From an uncultured Collinsella sp. (GTDB lineage Bacteria > Actinomycetota > Coriobacteriia > Coriobacteriales > Coriobacteriaceae), in contig CAJJTG010000016.1 in the NCBI GenBank assembly GCA_905194675.1, positions 1-42,646 on the forward strand: a DNA stretch of 42,646 nt, in the 5' to 3' direction. Below are positions 1-7,603 of the stretch, piece after piece; positions within the stretch are counted from its first letter, which is position 1; the number at the start of each line of letters is the position of its first letter. A model generated the notes under the pieces. That model saw only the letters and a program-made list of their open reading frames with translations. It was not told where the DNA came from and ran no database searches. The position numbers and the translations under genes were made by a program.

Positions 1-115
1 TCGGCTATGGTACCACGGCGCCGCGCGTCCCACAAAAGGTTCACGGTCTTTTCGGAACGACACGAATCTGACCCATCGAAACACATCTCCACCGTTCCTT
101 CAACTGGGAAAATGC

Positions 116-148
116 CGTCCCCGGGGCCTGAGAAGGGCCCCGGGGACG
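116..148. repeat. Strong hairpin at the left island edge
   Basis: A 13-bp perfect inverted repeat (arms 116-128 and 136-148) with a 7-nt loop, very GC-rich. No T run follows, so it is not a classical intrinsic terminator. It abuts and slightly overlaps the left 68-bp direct repeat. The right copy of that repeat is also preceded by a hairpin of different sequence. The rest of 1-115 shows no recognisable gene. Confidence 0.6.
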
Positions 149-214
149 TTCGACTGACTGCGGGAACGGCCTTTCCGCTCAATGTGTTCGGCTGAGATCG
201 GAAATCAACCAAAC
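147..214. repeat. Left copy of 68-bp direct repeat (candidate attL)
   Basis: Positions 147-214 match 7359-7426 in the same orientation at 65 of 68 bases (mismatches at 153, 173 and 211). The two copies bracket the exporter genes, a small membrane protein, a repressor and an integrase remnant, as expected for attachment-site duplications of an integrated element. No tRNA lies at either copy. A dispersed genomic repeat is the main alternative. A 15-nt palindrome (CTGAAC-TAG-GTTCAG, 214-228) follows immediately. Confidence 0.65.
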
Positions 215-240
215 TGAACTAGGTTCAGTTGACATGGTTA

Positions 241-278
241 AAAACGAGGGGCGACACTTTTGCGTCACCCCTCGTCCC
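241..278 (-). terminator. Intrinsic terminator of the exporter/peptide operon
   Basis: Read on the minus strand, a 14-bp stem (with two G-U pairs) closes a short A-rich loop and is followed by TTTTT. It lies just downstream of the tyrosine-rich peptide gene and is the natural end of the minus-strand operon. Confidence 0.8.
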
Positions 279-289
279 GGCCGGTTGCT

Positions 290-634
290 TTAGTTGTACA
301 CACGGTAGTTACACTTGAACTGGGTTATGTGTCCATAGTTGGAGCGGTACCAACCCGACGTATAGCTGATTGCCTCTGCGCCTAGATAGTCGTAGCCCTT
401 GTTGTAGCGAAGCTGACGGTAGGTCGTGTCGTACTCTGCTACGTAAAACGTGTCTCCAGAGAAGGCTTTGTACCGGTCTTTAACCGTCGAAGCCATGTAC
501 GCGGGTTCGACATCGCCTTTCTCTCCGTTGAGCGCATAGACGGGTGCCGCGATTCCGCATAAAGCCGTTGCCACGAGGATGGCGTAGACAGCCATGCGCG
601 ACGCGTTGGACTTCAGCTGTTCAAATAGTTTCAT
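290..634 (-). CDS. Secreted tyrosine-rich small protein, possible ABC-exported peptide
   Basis: 114 residues if started at the ATG at 634, which has a GAGGAAGG ribosome binding site about 8 nt upstream. A GTG at 643 lies too close to that site. The N-terminus has a hydrophobic segment ending in PVYA, a plausible signal peptidase I site, leaving a mature chain of about 79 residues. That chain contains about 13 tyrosines, several phenylalanines and one cysteine. The ribosome binding site lies inside the 3' end of the fused transporter gene, whose stop is at 636-638, so translation is probably coupled. Size, signal and linkage to ABC permeases suggest a bacteriocin-like peptide (perhaps of the lactococcin 972 type) or a secreted cofactor of the transporter. 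I see no decisive family motif, so function is open. Confidence 0.65.
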   Translation of the reverse strand: MKLFEQLKSNASRMAVYAILVATALCGIAAPVYALNGEKGDVEPAYMASTVKDRYKAFSGDTFYVAEYDTTYRQLRYNKGYDYLGAEAISYTSGWYRSNYGHITQFKCNYRVYN

Positions 635-635
635 G

Positions 636-2450
636 TCATTCACCTTCCTCGTATGTATCGAGGTATTCCTGCTTGAGCGTCTGCGAGGACGACTTGATCT
701 TTTCCACGAGCGTGCCGGCCTCGATGAAGTAGAACGAGTTGGTAAGGTCTGCCAGGTCGTCGAGCAGATGGCTTGAAATGAGCACGCTTCGTCCCCGCGC
801 CACCTCGCTGCGCATCGCGTCGCAGGAGGTTTTCCGCTTTCCCGGATCGAGGCCGTTCAGCGGTTCATCGAGGATGAGGTACGGGCAATCGGTCGCTATC
901 GCCATGGCAAGCTTTACCTGCTGCTTCATTCCTGTCGAGAGTTTACGGGTCGGCTTGTCGAGATATGGGGAGATTCCGAGGGAGTCGCAGAGCGAGTCGA
1001 TGTCGGCGGCCGATTTCCACGCCTCCCTAACGAAAGCAAGGTGCTCGATGGCCGATAGCGTGGGATAGAGATCCGCGCTGCCCGAAGAGCTCAGGTAGAC
1101 GAGTTCTGCAAATTCGGCTGATCGACGTTGGCAGATTCCGTCTGCCGCCAGGCTTCCCGAGCGGATGCGGGTGGGAAATTGGCCCGACAGCGCTTCAAGA
1201 AGGGTGGTTTTCCCCGAGCCGTTGGGAGCAACGAGGCCCGCCGCCGTTCCCGGGCTCAGGAAAAGCGACCCGATTGAAAGTATCGTCGTGCTCCCGTATC
1301 CCACGCTCGCGTCTAGAAGCTCGAGCCCATGGTGCTTTTTCGCGGGTCCAGGCTGTTTGGGGGAACGTGCCGCAACGGCGCCGACCGCAAAAAGGACCGC
1401 GACGTATGCCAGGGCCACGGCAAGCATCGATGCGCTGCCTGAACCGGAGCCAATGAATTCTGTCGGGAAGCATCCTACGTAACCCGTTGCCTCGATAGGC
1501 GAGAACACGGCCAGCGGCAGGAGCCCGAGCACGGCATTATGCTCCAGCGCCGAATCGGACAGCAACGGGAATGCCGGGGCCGCGACAAGCAGCGCGGAGG
1601 TAAGGGGGCCCGCGAGGACGCGCCTCGTTGCGGTCGATATGACGGCGGAGCAAACGGATATCAAGGTTCCGCCCGCAAGCAGCGCGAGAAGCAGGGCTGT
1701 GAAGACGTTTCCCGCGGTCGTGGTGGCAAGCGCGCCGTCATGGAAGAAGGCGATCGGGTACCCAATTTGCCCGAAGCCGTTTAGGGCCAAGGCGTAAATG
1801 CCCCCGGGTGCGAGGCCGGCGAGGAGCATCGCGGTCCCCGCGGCGATTATCGAAAACACGATCTGGATAAGGCGCCGGAATTTGGGCACGGGCGCCTTTG
1901 CCGCCAGGGTCCCGGGCCTTGTGGCGCCGAGCACGAGTATCGACGAGAGAAGGAAGGGGATGAAGGGAAGGAAGGACGGCGCCGTGGCAATGGCGTAAGG
2001 CAGGAAGGAAAGGAATGGCAGGTCGTTTGCGGAGGCCGGGATATCCGTGATGCCGGAGCTGCTCAGGGCACGGCAATATGCGAGCGCCGCGTCATTGGTC
2101 TCTCGGTCTCCCACGATGGACCCGGATTGGAAGCCTTCGCCCATGAGCGCGTAGTAGCTCTCGGCAGAATCGAGAAAGGCGGCGTCGGTTTGAGCGGCAA
2201 GGGCGGCGTTCGCGTATCTTGCAAGCTCCGCGTCAGCTTGCTGCTCTGGCGATAGGTCTGTGCCGCTGGCCTGGGGCGCGCGCGTATTGAATGCGTCGAC
2301 AAAGCCCTGCATGCCCTGCTTCATAAAGAAGGGCCCGTAGATGGGTGAATTGAACGCAATGGGGATGGAGAAGGCTGCAGCGAGAACGAGCGTACAAATC
2401 CATGCGGCCTTGTCTCTTAGGATCAGTTTGAGAAGAAGTCGACAGTACAT
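636..2450 (-). CDS. ABC transporter with permease and ATPase fused
   Basis: 604 residues. The N-terminal half is membrane-embedded: a first TM helix at about 15-33, an extracytoplasmic stretch to about 145, then TM helices to about 360. The C-terminal half is an ABC ATPase: Walker A PNGSGKTT (409-416), signature LSTGM (503-507), Walker B LILDEP (524-529) and H-loop SSH ending at H560. The permease contains LNGFGQIGYPI (223-233), which aligns with KNG-x-G-x3-YP motifs in the two halves of the 740-residue permease upstream. The domain order (permease then ATPase in one chain) resembles ABCG-reversed or some exporter half-transporters but is unusual for ABC-2 bacteriocin systems. Substrate unknown; the coupled downstream peptide is the obvious candidate. 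Confidence 0.85.
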   Translation of the reverse strand: MYCRLLLKLILRDKAAWICTLVLAAAFSIPIAFNSPIYGPFFMKQGMQGFVDAFNTRAPQASGTDLSPEQQADAELARYANAALAAQTDAAFLDSAESYYALMGEGFQSGSIVGDRETNDAALAYCRALSSSGITDIPASANDLPFLSFLPYAIATAPSFLPFIPFLLSSILVLGATRPGTLAAKAPVPKFRRLIQIVFSIIAAGTAMLLAGLAPGGIYALALNGFGQIGYPIAFFHDGALATTTAGNVFTALLLALLAGGTLISVCSAVISTATRRVLAGPLTSALLVAAPAFPLLSDSALEHNAVLGLLPLAVFSPIEATGYVGCFPTEFIGSGSGSASMLAVALAYVAVLFAVGAVAARSPKQPGPAKKHHGLELLDASVGYGSTTILSIGSLFLSPGTAAGLVAPNGSGKTTLLEALSGQFPTRIRSGSLAADGICQRRSAEFAELVYLSSSGSADLYPTLSAIEHLAFVREAWKSAADIDSLCDSLGISPYLDKPTRKLSTGMKQQVKLAMAIATDCPYLILDEPLNGLDPGKRKTSCDAMRSEVARGRSVLISSHLLDDLADLTNSFYFIEAGTLVEKIKSSSQTLKQEYLDTYEEGE

Positions 2451-2568
2451 TCAGAAGCACCTACGTTCCTCAAAGAATCGTTAGATTAAAAGTAACAGAC
2501 CGGATGAAGATACGTGCGACGGGGGCGAGGCGAATGGCTGAGCGGTATCGATATGCGGGTTTAACGGT

Positions 2569-2597
2569 ATTATATTGACCACATAGATTTTTAACTT
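2569..2597 (-). promoter_or_regulatory. Candidate promoter for the fused transporter gene
   Basis: A perfect TATAAT lies on the minus strand at 2569-2574 in an AT-rich stretch of the 153-bp gap between the ATPase gene and the fusion gene. The -35 is weak (AAGTTA at about 17 bp, or GTTAAA at 15 bp). This would let the fusion gene and peptide be transcribed separately from the first two genes. Confidence 0.45.
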
Positions 2598-2603
2598 GCA
2601 TTT

Positions 2604-3344
2604 CTACCCGCCCTTTTCGTAGAGTCGCCGATACGTGCTTAGCGCACCCTCGGCGCGTCCGGCAGGCTTTGCGAAATGGGATCCAGGAGACTTCGGCGCA
2701 GCATCATCTTGCGGAATGCTTCTAATGAGCCTCCCATCCTTCAAAAACAGAATCTCATCGCACAGCCTATCGACCGAATCCAAGATGTGGGATGACATGA
2801 TGATGCACGTACCAGAATCGGCCAGCTTCCTGAGAATCTCGGAATGCAAGTCCACCCTGCTGGGGTCGAGCGCGTTCATGGGCTCATCTAATAGAAGGTA
2901 CCGCGCGCCCGTCGCATACGCAATCGCCAGGGTAAGCTGCTGCTTCATGCCCTGGCTCAGAGTGCGGATCCTCATCTTCGCGAACTCGCCTATCTGCGTT
3001 TGTTCCACTATCTCTTCGATATCGCGAGCATGCGGCCACATATCGCAAACCATCTTGAGGTGATCTTCCGCACGCAATCCGGGATACAGCAGCGTCCCCT
3101 CACCAGGTGCATAGAAGATCATAGAACGGACCTCTCTCGCACCCGTACCCTGCACCTCATCCAGAACGATGCTCCCGTCCACGCGAGGACCCGGCAAACC
3201 TGCCATCGCACGCAGCAACGTCGTCTTTCCATGCCCGTTCGGAGCGACGAGACCGTAGACCGTACCCGGGGCAAACTCAGCGTTCACCGAATCTACGAGC
3301 ACCTTCTTTCCATAAGAGATCGTCAGCGTTTGAAGGTCAATCAT
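2604..3344 (-). CDS. ABC transporter ATP-binding protein
   Basis: A stand-alone ABC ATPase of 246 residues from the ATG at 3344, which has an AAAGGGG site 9 nt upstream. The ATG at 3353 overlaps the upstream stop and lacks spacing to that site. Walker A is APNGHGKTT near residues 34-42, the signature is LSQGM near 129-133, Walker B is YLLLDEP and the H-loop is SSH. Both ATPases of this locus share the unusual GLVAPNG spelling before the P-loop, where G-PNG is common, so they are close paralogues. It overlaps the preceding permease gene in ATGA fashion and most likely energises that permease. Confidence 0.92.
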   Translation of the reverse strand: MIDLQTLTISYGKKVLVDSVNAEFAPGTVYGLVAPNGHGKTTLLRAMAGLPGPRVDGSIVLDEVQGTGAREVRSMIFYAPGEGTLLYPGLRAEDHLKMVCDMWPHARDIEEIVEQTQIGEFAKMRIRTLSQGMKQQLTLAIAYATGARYLLLDEPMNALDPSRVDLHSEILRKLADSGTCIIMSSHILDSVDRLCDEILFLKDGRLIRSIPQDDAAPKSPGSHFAKPAGRAEGALSTYRRLYEKGG

Positions 3345-3349
3345 CGAGA

Positions 3350-5572
3350 TCATCCCCTTTCGATCTTTGGAACACTCAGGCGCACCATCAACGGAGATAC
3401 GGCGCCCAAGACCACCAGCAGAGCGCCCGATGCGCCGACGACCTCTCCAAAAGGCATCGCGTTCGTCCCTCGCCCAAGGAACCCAATCGTCCCCACCTGG
3501 GAAGCGGGATCAAACGAGGCGAATGGAGCCAGCAGCGCGACGCCCATGCCCACGCTTTCAACATGAGCGCTCAACGAACCCAACACCAAGAGAACCGCGC
3601 AAACCATTCCAGTGACAACGGGGTTGCGGCTAATCGCTGCTGTCAACGCAGCGACGACGGAAATCACGCCGTATGCCATGACCAGCAACGGAATACTGCA
3701 CAACACCGCCTCCCCCACCATGGACGTTGTCGAAGCTCCCGCCCGAATGAGAGCGACGGGATACTCCGATCCACCCGCACCGTTCTTAATCACGGACACA
3801 ACGACAGCGGGAACCATCGACACCAAAAGCAGCACCAAGCCAAGCAGGAGAGCCAGCGCAACAGCCGTCAGAAAACGCACATGCGCTGTTGCGGGGATCT
3901 GGAGAACCAGAAGGGAACGACACTGCAGGTGGGTGCACGCGAGCGATGTGACAACCACGGGCAACAGCAAAAATAAGGAGGGAAGCGCTGCCTGGAGATA
4001 CGAAAGGAGGATTAATGGGGGCATCTTCGTACTTAACTCGTAAACCTTGGGGTCCGGCAAGCTCGCGATCGACTCAAGCAGAAGGGCGCGCGCCTCCGCA
4101 CGAGAAGGAGTCTCCGGCTCGATTCCGATCGATTGCAGGAGAGTCGCATCTGCCGCGCCCAGCTCACCTCGAGCGCGCTCGTACGTCGCAAGGCTTCGAA
4201 ACCCCTCCGCAGGCATAGGCGCGTACACGAAACCCGAAAGAGCATCCCGCATGTCTTCCAGGGCCGCTTTGCCCTCGACGTCCATATTCGCAGCGTTCTG
4301 CTCTAGATACCGATCTATTGAACGGAGCTCCCCATCCCTATACCGAACAGCGGAAACGTTATCAGCGTCAGGAAACATCTCGACCAGAGCCGGGGCCAGC
4401 ATCGTCGTCGACATTGCAATCGCGCATACGGCGAGGGTAGGAGAACGCAGGAGCAGTTTCCCCATCGTTCTTACGTATGCAACGGCGGAGGCACAAGCGC
4501 TCGAACGAGTTGCCGTTCTCGATGCAGTGAAGGAACCTCTCTCAAGACAAATCGGGGATATCGGGCACGCGCAGCCGCTCTTTCCAGCAACGCAAAGCAG
4601 GCTAATTGCCAGCACCTCGATCCCGATTGCGCATACGAGGGCAATCGCGCCACGCTCGAAGCAAAGTCCAGGCAGATTCACTATCTGCGTTGTCGGGTAC
4701 GGGCTATAGGCGCCGACGGTCAACTCAGTGTTCGCATACGTAAGGGGATTCAACAGGGCGAACTCACGTAAAGCGATGGATCTTCCGTAATACCCGGGAA
4801 CCATCGTCACCCCCATCAGGGCACATACGAACACGATTCCAAGCGTAGGGTTATTGGCAATCTTCACGGCAAGGTGAACGACAAGCGAGATGAACGCTGC
4901 CACCAAGAATTGCAAGATGGCCGTCTGCGCGAACACCAGCCAAGCCGGTTTGATAACCGGAGTCGCATATTGAATGTAGCCTATCGGATAGAACGGCGAG
5001 CCCGGGCCATTCTTCACAAGCGCGGCGATTATCCCTGGAAGATTGATGGCGAGGACGGCAAGCATTGCAAAAACACTCGCCCATACGCTCGATGCAACAA
5101 GTCTACCCAGCTCGCCCATCGGTGCCTGGATGATGAGCTTTTCACGTTTGTTAAGACGCGCGGCAAGGAACGAGACGGCAACGGCCGTTGCGACCCATAG
5201 CAAGTACTCCTTCGATCCGTCATAATAGGTGTACCCTCCATCCGATATCTGCAGAAACGGAAGTAGGGGAGAGAGCGGTGCCAAGATAAGACGTCCCGCG
5301 GCAAGAGGGTACAGAAGCGCGGGCATGCTTGATGAAGAGGTATAGACACCGTCCTCCCCCGCATTCACAAGCGCATCCGCATAGGATGCTGACAATTCCT
5401 GCTCAACACGGGTTATTCCCGACTCGAGGTATTCGACCCGTCCGTCGATGCCAGCCGCGCTCCTGAAGACGGGCAGAGCACAAAGAACCATCAACGCAAC
5501 AACGACAACACAGAGCGACCTGGAGGAGAGAAGCGACCTAAAGATCGCCTTCGAGATTTTGAGCATATTCAT
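3350..5572 (-). CDS. Duplicated ABC permease, two homologous halves in one chain
   Basis: 740 residues from the ATG at 5572 (AAGG 7 nt upstream); an ATG at 5590 would add six residues but has no clear ribosome binding site. Each half has one TM helix, an extracytoplasmic region, then about five TM helices. The first half carries VKNGPGSPFYPI and the second IKNGAGGSEYPV at equivalent positions (about 186-197 and 595-606), indicating internal duplication. The same motif occurs in the fused transporter at 636-2450. It is the first gene of the minus-strand operon and overlaps the ATPase gene by 4 bp. It resembles ABC-2/bacteriocin-immunity-type membrane proteins in layout, but no named family is assured. 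Confidence 0.8.
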   Translation of the reverse strand: MNMLKISKAIFRSLLSSRSLCVVVVALMVLCALPVFRSAAGIDGRVEYLESGITRVEQELSASYADALVNAGEDGVYTSSSSMPALLYPLAAGRLILAPLSPLLPFLQISDGGYTYYDGSKEYLLWVATAVAVSFLAARLNKREKLIIQAPMGELGRLVASSVWASVFAMLAVLAINLPGIIAALVKNGPGSPFYPIGYIQYATPVIKPAWLVFAQTAILQFLVAAFISLVVHLAVKIANNPTLGIVFVCALMGVTMVPGYYGRSIALREFALLNPLTYANTELTVGAYSPYPTTQIVNLPGLCFERGAIALVCAIGIEVLAISLLCVAGKSGCACPISPICLERGSFTASRTATRSSACASAVAYVRTMGKLLLRSPTLAVCAIAMSTTMLAPALVEMFPDADNVSAVRYRDGELRSIDRYLEQNAANMDVEGKAALEDMRDALSGFVYAPMPAEGFRSLATYERARGELGAADATLLQSIGIEPETPSRAEARALLLESIASLPDPKVYELSTKMPPLILLSYLQAALPSLFLLLPVVVTSLACTHLQCRSLLVLQIPATAHVRFLTAVALALLLGLVLLLVSMVPAVVVSVIKNGAGGSEYPVALIRAGASTTSMVGEAVLCSIPLLVMAYGVISVVAALTAAISRNPVVTGMVCAVLLVLGSLSAHVESVGMGVALLAPFASFDPASQVGTIGFLGRGTNAMPFGEVVGASGALLVVLGAVSPLMVRLSVPKIERG

Positions 5573-5605
5573 CGCCAACCTTAACCTCATCCAGTCGGAA
5601 CAGAG

Positions 5606-5628
5606 GGGCCGAACAAAATGCTCGGCCC
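5606..5628. promoter_or_regulatory. Hairpin in the leader of the permease operon
   Basis: A 7-bp GC-rich perfect stem (GGGCCGA at 5606-5612 with TCGGCCC at 5622-5628) and 9-nt loop lies 33 bp upstream of the permease start. It could be an attenuator or mRNA-stability hairpin; no T run is seen on the minus strand. Confidence 0.4.
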
Positions 5629-5651
5629 TTATTACTTGCCGGCAAAGTCAA

Positions 5652-5670
5652 TTTAACATAAACTGTTAAA
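5652..5670. promoter_or_regulatory. Candidate operator between divergent operons
   Basis: A perfect 7-bp inverted repeat, TTTAACA-(5)-TGTTAAA, sits in the short AT-rich gap between the minus-strand exporter operon and the plus-strand DUF2975/XRE pair. A plus-strand promoter (TTGCCG, 17 bp, TAAACT) would overlap it. The XRE protein encoded at 6230 is the natural ligand, giving autoregulation and possible control of the exporter. Binding is inferred. Confidence 0.5.
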
Positions 5671-5707
5671 AAGTAACCTGAGTTTTTTAAATTCTTCGGA
5701 GGTTATT

Positions 5708-6220
5708 ATGAGTTCCGACAATCGCACTCCCCGGCTTCATTCCTTCCGCATCGCATGTGCGATAGCCTCTGCGACCCTTTGCGCCACCGCCATCGCACAA
5801 GTGGCGTTCTCCTTAAAGCCAGCAATCGAAGTGCTCGACAACCCTGTAATTGCAGACTCCCCCGCGTATCCAGCCCTTGCGATCTCGACATTGGTCCCTG
5901 CCGTCATCGGTATCGCTACGACCATCCTCAGCGCCGTTCTCGTGTGGACGATCAAGAGCGCAGACCCCTTCAAGAAAGGGTCTGCGACATGCTTGAAGGT
6001 GCTCGGCATTCTCTTCGTTGTTCAAGCTGCCACCAGCCTCTACGCCGGCTCACTCAAAACCTCCGTTTCGATGTTTGGCGGCGAGGGGGCCGTCGGCGCC
6101 CAAGAGATCGCTTCATCATTCGATTGGACCTCTCTGGTTCTCGGCATCGTCCTGTTCATGCTTTCCCAGCTCTTCTTGTACGCCCGAGAGCTGTACCTCG
6201 ACTCCGACGAGATTGCGTAA
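5708..6220 (+). CDS. DUF2975-like four-helix membrane protein
   Basis: 170 residues with four hydrophobic segments (about 13-34, 55-82, 95-115, 138-160), no signal cleavage site. A GGAGG site precedes the ATG. The following gene, 9 bp downstream, is a small XRE regulator. DUF2975 membrane proteins paired with a short Cro/CI-like regulator (Bacillus YoaS/YozG) are a well-known two-gene module, and the topology fits. Biochemical role is unknown for the family; membrane-stress sensing or regulator sequestration is speculation. Its position inside the direct repeats, divergent from the exporter, suggests it controls or senses that system. Confidence 0.7.
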   Translation: MSSDNRTPRLHSFRIACAIASATLCATAIAQVAFSLKPAIEVLDNPVIADSPAYPALAISTLVPAVIGIATTILSAVLVWTIKSADPFKKGSATCLKVLGILFVVQAATSLYAGSLKTSVSMFGGEGAVGAQEIASSFDWTSLVLGIVLFMLSQLFLYARELYLDSDEIA

Positions 6221-6229
6221 GGAAACGCC

Positions 6230-6481
6230 ATGCCCGTAATTGTTCGCCTCGACAAGATCATGGCCGAGCGAAAGATTTCCTCGAACGAACTTGCCGAAAG
6301 GATTGGAACCACGCCCGTGAACCTGTCCCGTATTAAAAAAGGGCATATTCGCGGCATTCGCTTCAACACACTCGAGCAGCTATGCCTCGCCCTTCGTTGC
6401 CAACCCGGAGACCTTCTCGAAGTCATGAGCGAAGAGGATGCCCGAAAGGAGTTCGGACTCGATTGGTCCGCCGATGATTAG
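6230..6481 (+). CDS. Small XRE-family (YozG-like) transcriptional regulator
   Basis: 83 residues, AAGGAAA ribosome binding site. A Cro/CI helix-turn-helix spans about 6-65 (KISSNELAERIGTTPVNLSRIKKG recognition region split over positions 15-38, then the LEQLCLALRCQPGDLLE ending typical of this short family). The family usually stops about ten residues after PGDLLE; here an extra acidic tail follows. The next codons after the TAG continue, in the same frame, into recombinase sequence, so the 3' end of this gene sits at a deletion junction with the integrase remnant. Probably represses its own operon through the 5652-5670 palindrome. Confidence 0.85.
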   Translation: MPVIVRLDKIMAERKISSNELAERIGTTPVNLSRIKKGHIRGIRFNTLEQLCLALRCQPGDLLEVMSEEDARKEFGLDWSADD

Positions 6482-7051
6482 AGGGCGGTCGTACTCGCCC
6501 TGCACACGGGGATGCGAATCGGCGAGGTCTGCGGCCTTCAGTGGTGCGATGTGGATTTCGAGACGGGCCTGATCTCGATCAGACACTCGGTGGCGTACGC
6601 GAAGGGAATGGGTTCGTTCATCAAGGACACCAAGACCCATGACGCCAGGGGTATCCCCATCGACCCGGTCGGCCTACTCCCCTTCCTGAAGGAGACCCAC
6701 GAGATCGACTGCGGAAAGCTGCGCTTGCGCGGCCTTACCGGGGCGGTCGAGATCGGGGACTGCTACATCCTGTCGGAGCCGGGCGCGACCTTCGCGACGA
6801 CAAGCTATATCCGCAGGGCGTTCAAGACGTTCTCGGAGACCAACGGCCTCATGGGCACCAACGACGAGCTGATCACGTTCCACGGCCTTCGCCACACGTT
6901 CGCAACGCAGTGGATCCGCCAAGGCGGCGATATCAAGGCGCTCCAATCGATCCTCGGCCACAAGGACGCCATGGCGACGCTCAACGTCTACGCCGACATC
7001 GAGCCCATCTCCAAAATCCATAACATGCTGCGCGCCACGCCGTGCCTTTGA
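6482..7051 (+). pseudogene. Tyrosine recombinase (phage-type integrase), N-terminus missing
   Basis: Coding similarity starts directly after the XRE stop codon, with AVVLALHTGMRIGEVCGL: this is the first catalytic-Arg region of a phage integrase. Further on are HGLRHTFAT (H-x-x-R), LGHKD and the nucleophile region NVYAD. The catalytic domain is therefore complete, but the SAM-like core-binding and arm-binding domains, normally 150-200 residues, are absent. The first ATG is at 6512 and has no good ribosome binding site. It is best read as a remnant left by a deletion that joined the XRE gene to the integrase C-terminus. It lies 308 bp from the right direct repeat, the usual place for an integrase. 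Confidence 0.85.
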
Positions 7052-7087
7052 CGCGGGCACCTCGGGCCGAGGGTCGATCCGGGTCCC

Positions 7088-7243
7088 ATGTTCCAACAGA
7101 GGATCCAGGAGTCCATCGAGACGCTCTAGGCGTTCGGCTACGGCATCACCGAGCCGGACGACCGAAATATCGCCATACGCGACGTGAAGACGAACAGTTG
7201 GCTCTAGCTCACCGAGTACGCGGCAGTGCTGGGCCCATCCCAA
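7088..7243 (+). pseudogene. Degenerate ORF with two in-frame amber codons
   Basis: From the ATG at 7088 one frame reads FQQRIQESIETL, TAG (7127), AFGYGITEPDD...IAIRDVKTNSWL, TAG (7205), LTEYAAVLGP. Composition between the stops is protein-like. Both stops could arise from CAG by one transition. No family recognised. The remaining 7052-7603 region holds only this, the right direct repeat and promoter-like sequence. Confidence 0.4.
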
Positions 7244-7358
7244 CTGAGGTCACGGTGGTCCGATAGGGGCGCCGCCCGCGGCATGCGCCGCGGAGCGGTA
7301 TCCCCTACCGAAGGGCGGGGATGCCCTCCGCTTCCAGTTCGGAATCAGCCGTCGGAGG

Positions 7359-7426
7359 CGTTCGGCTGACTGCGGGAACGGCCTGTCCGCTCAATGTGTT
7401 CGGCTGAGATCGGAAATCAACCCAAC
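7359..7426. repeat. Right copy of 68-bp direct repeat (candidate attR)
   Basis: Same orientation as 147-214 with three mismatches. It follows the integrase remnant and precedes core genes. Just upstream, CCCTCCG and CGGAGG arms form a hairpin whose sequence is unrelated to the hairpin preceding the left copy, yet it occupies the same relative position. Confidence 0.65.
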
Positions 7427-7603
7427 ACGAGCCGGACACGCGCCAGACGGCTCTTCCCCGTACGGCCTTCCCCCTTACGCTCATGTTGCAGGCATGTAAC
7501 GCCGCAGCGAGCGCACCTTTTTTGCGCCAGACAGGTACAATGATGAACACTGTACCGTAGCGGAGCGCCCCGCGCGCGCCGCAACCACGCGAAAGGGTTT
7601 CCC

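Noticed and set aside
7..195. Small plus-strand frame covering the left repeat
   Set aside because: Low complexity before the repeat, no ribosome binding site, and its end is only the conserved repeat read as protein.
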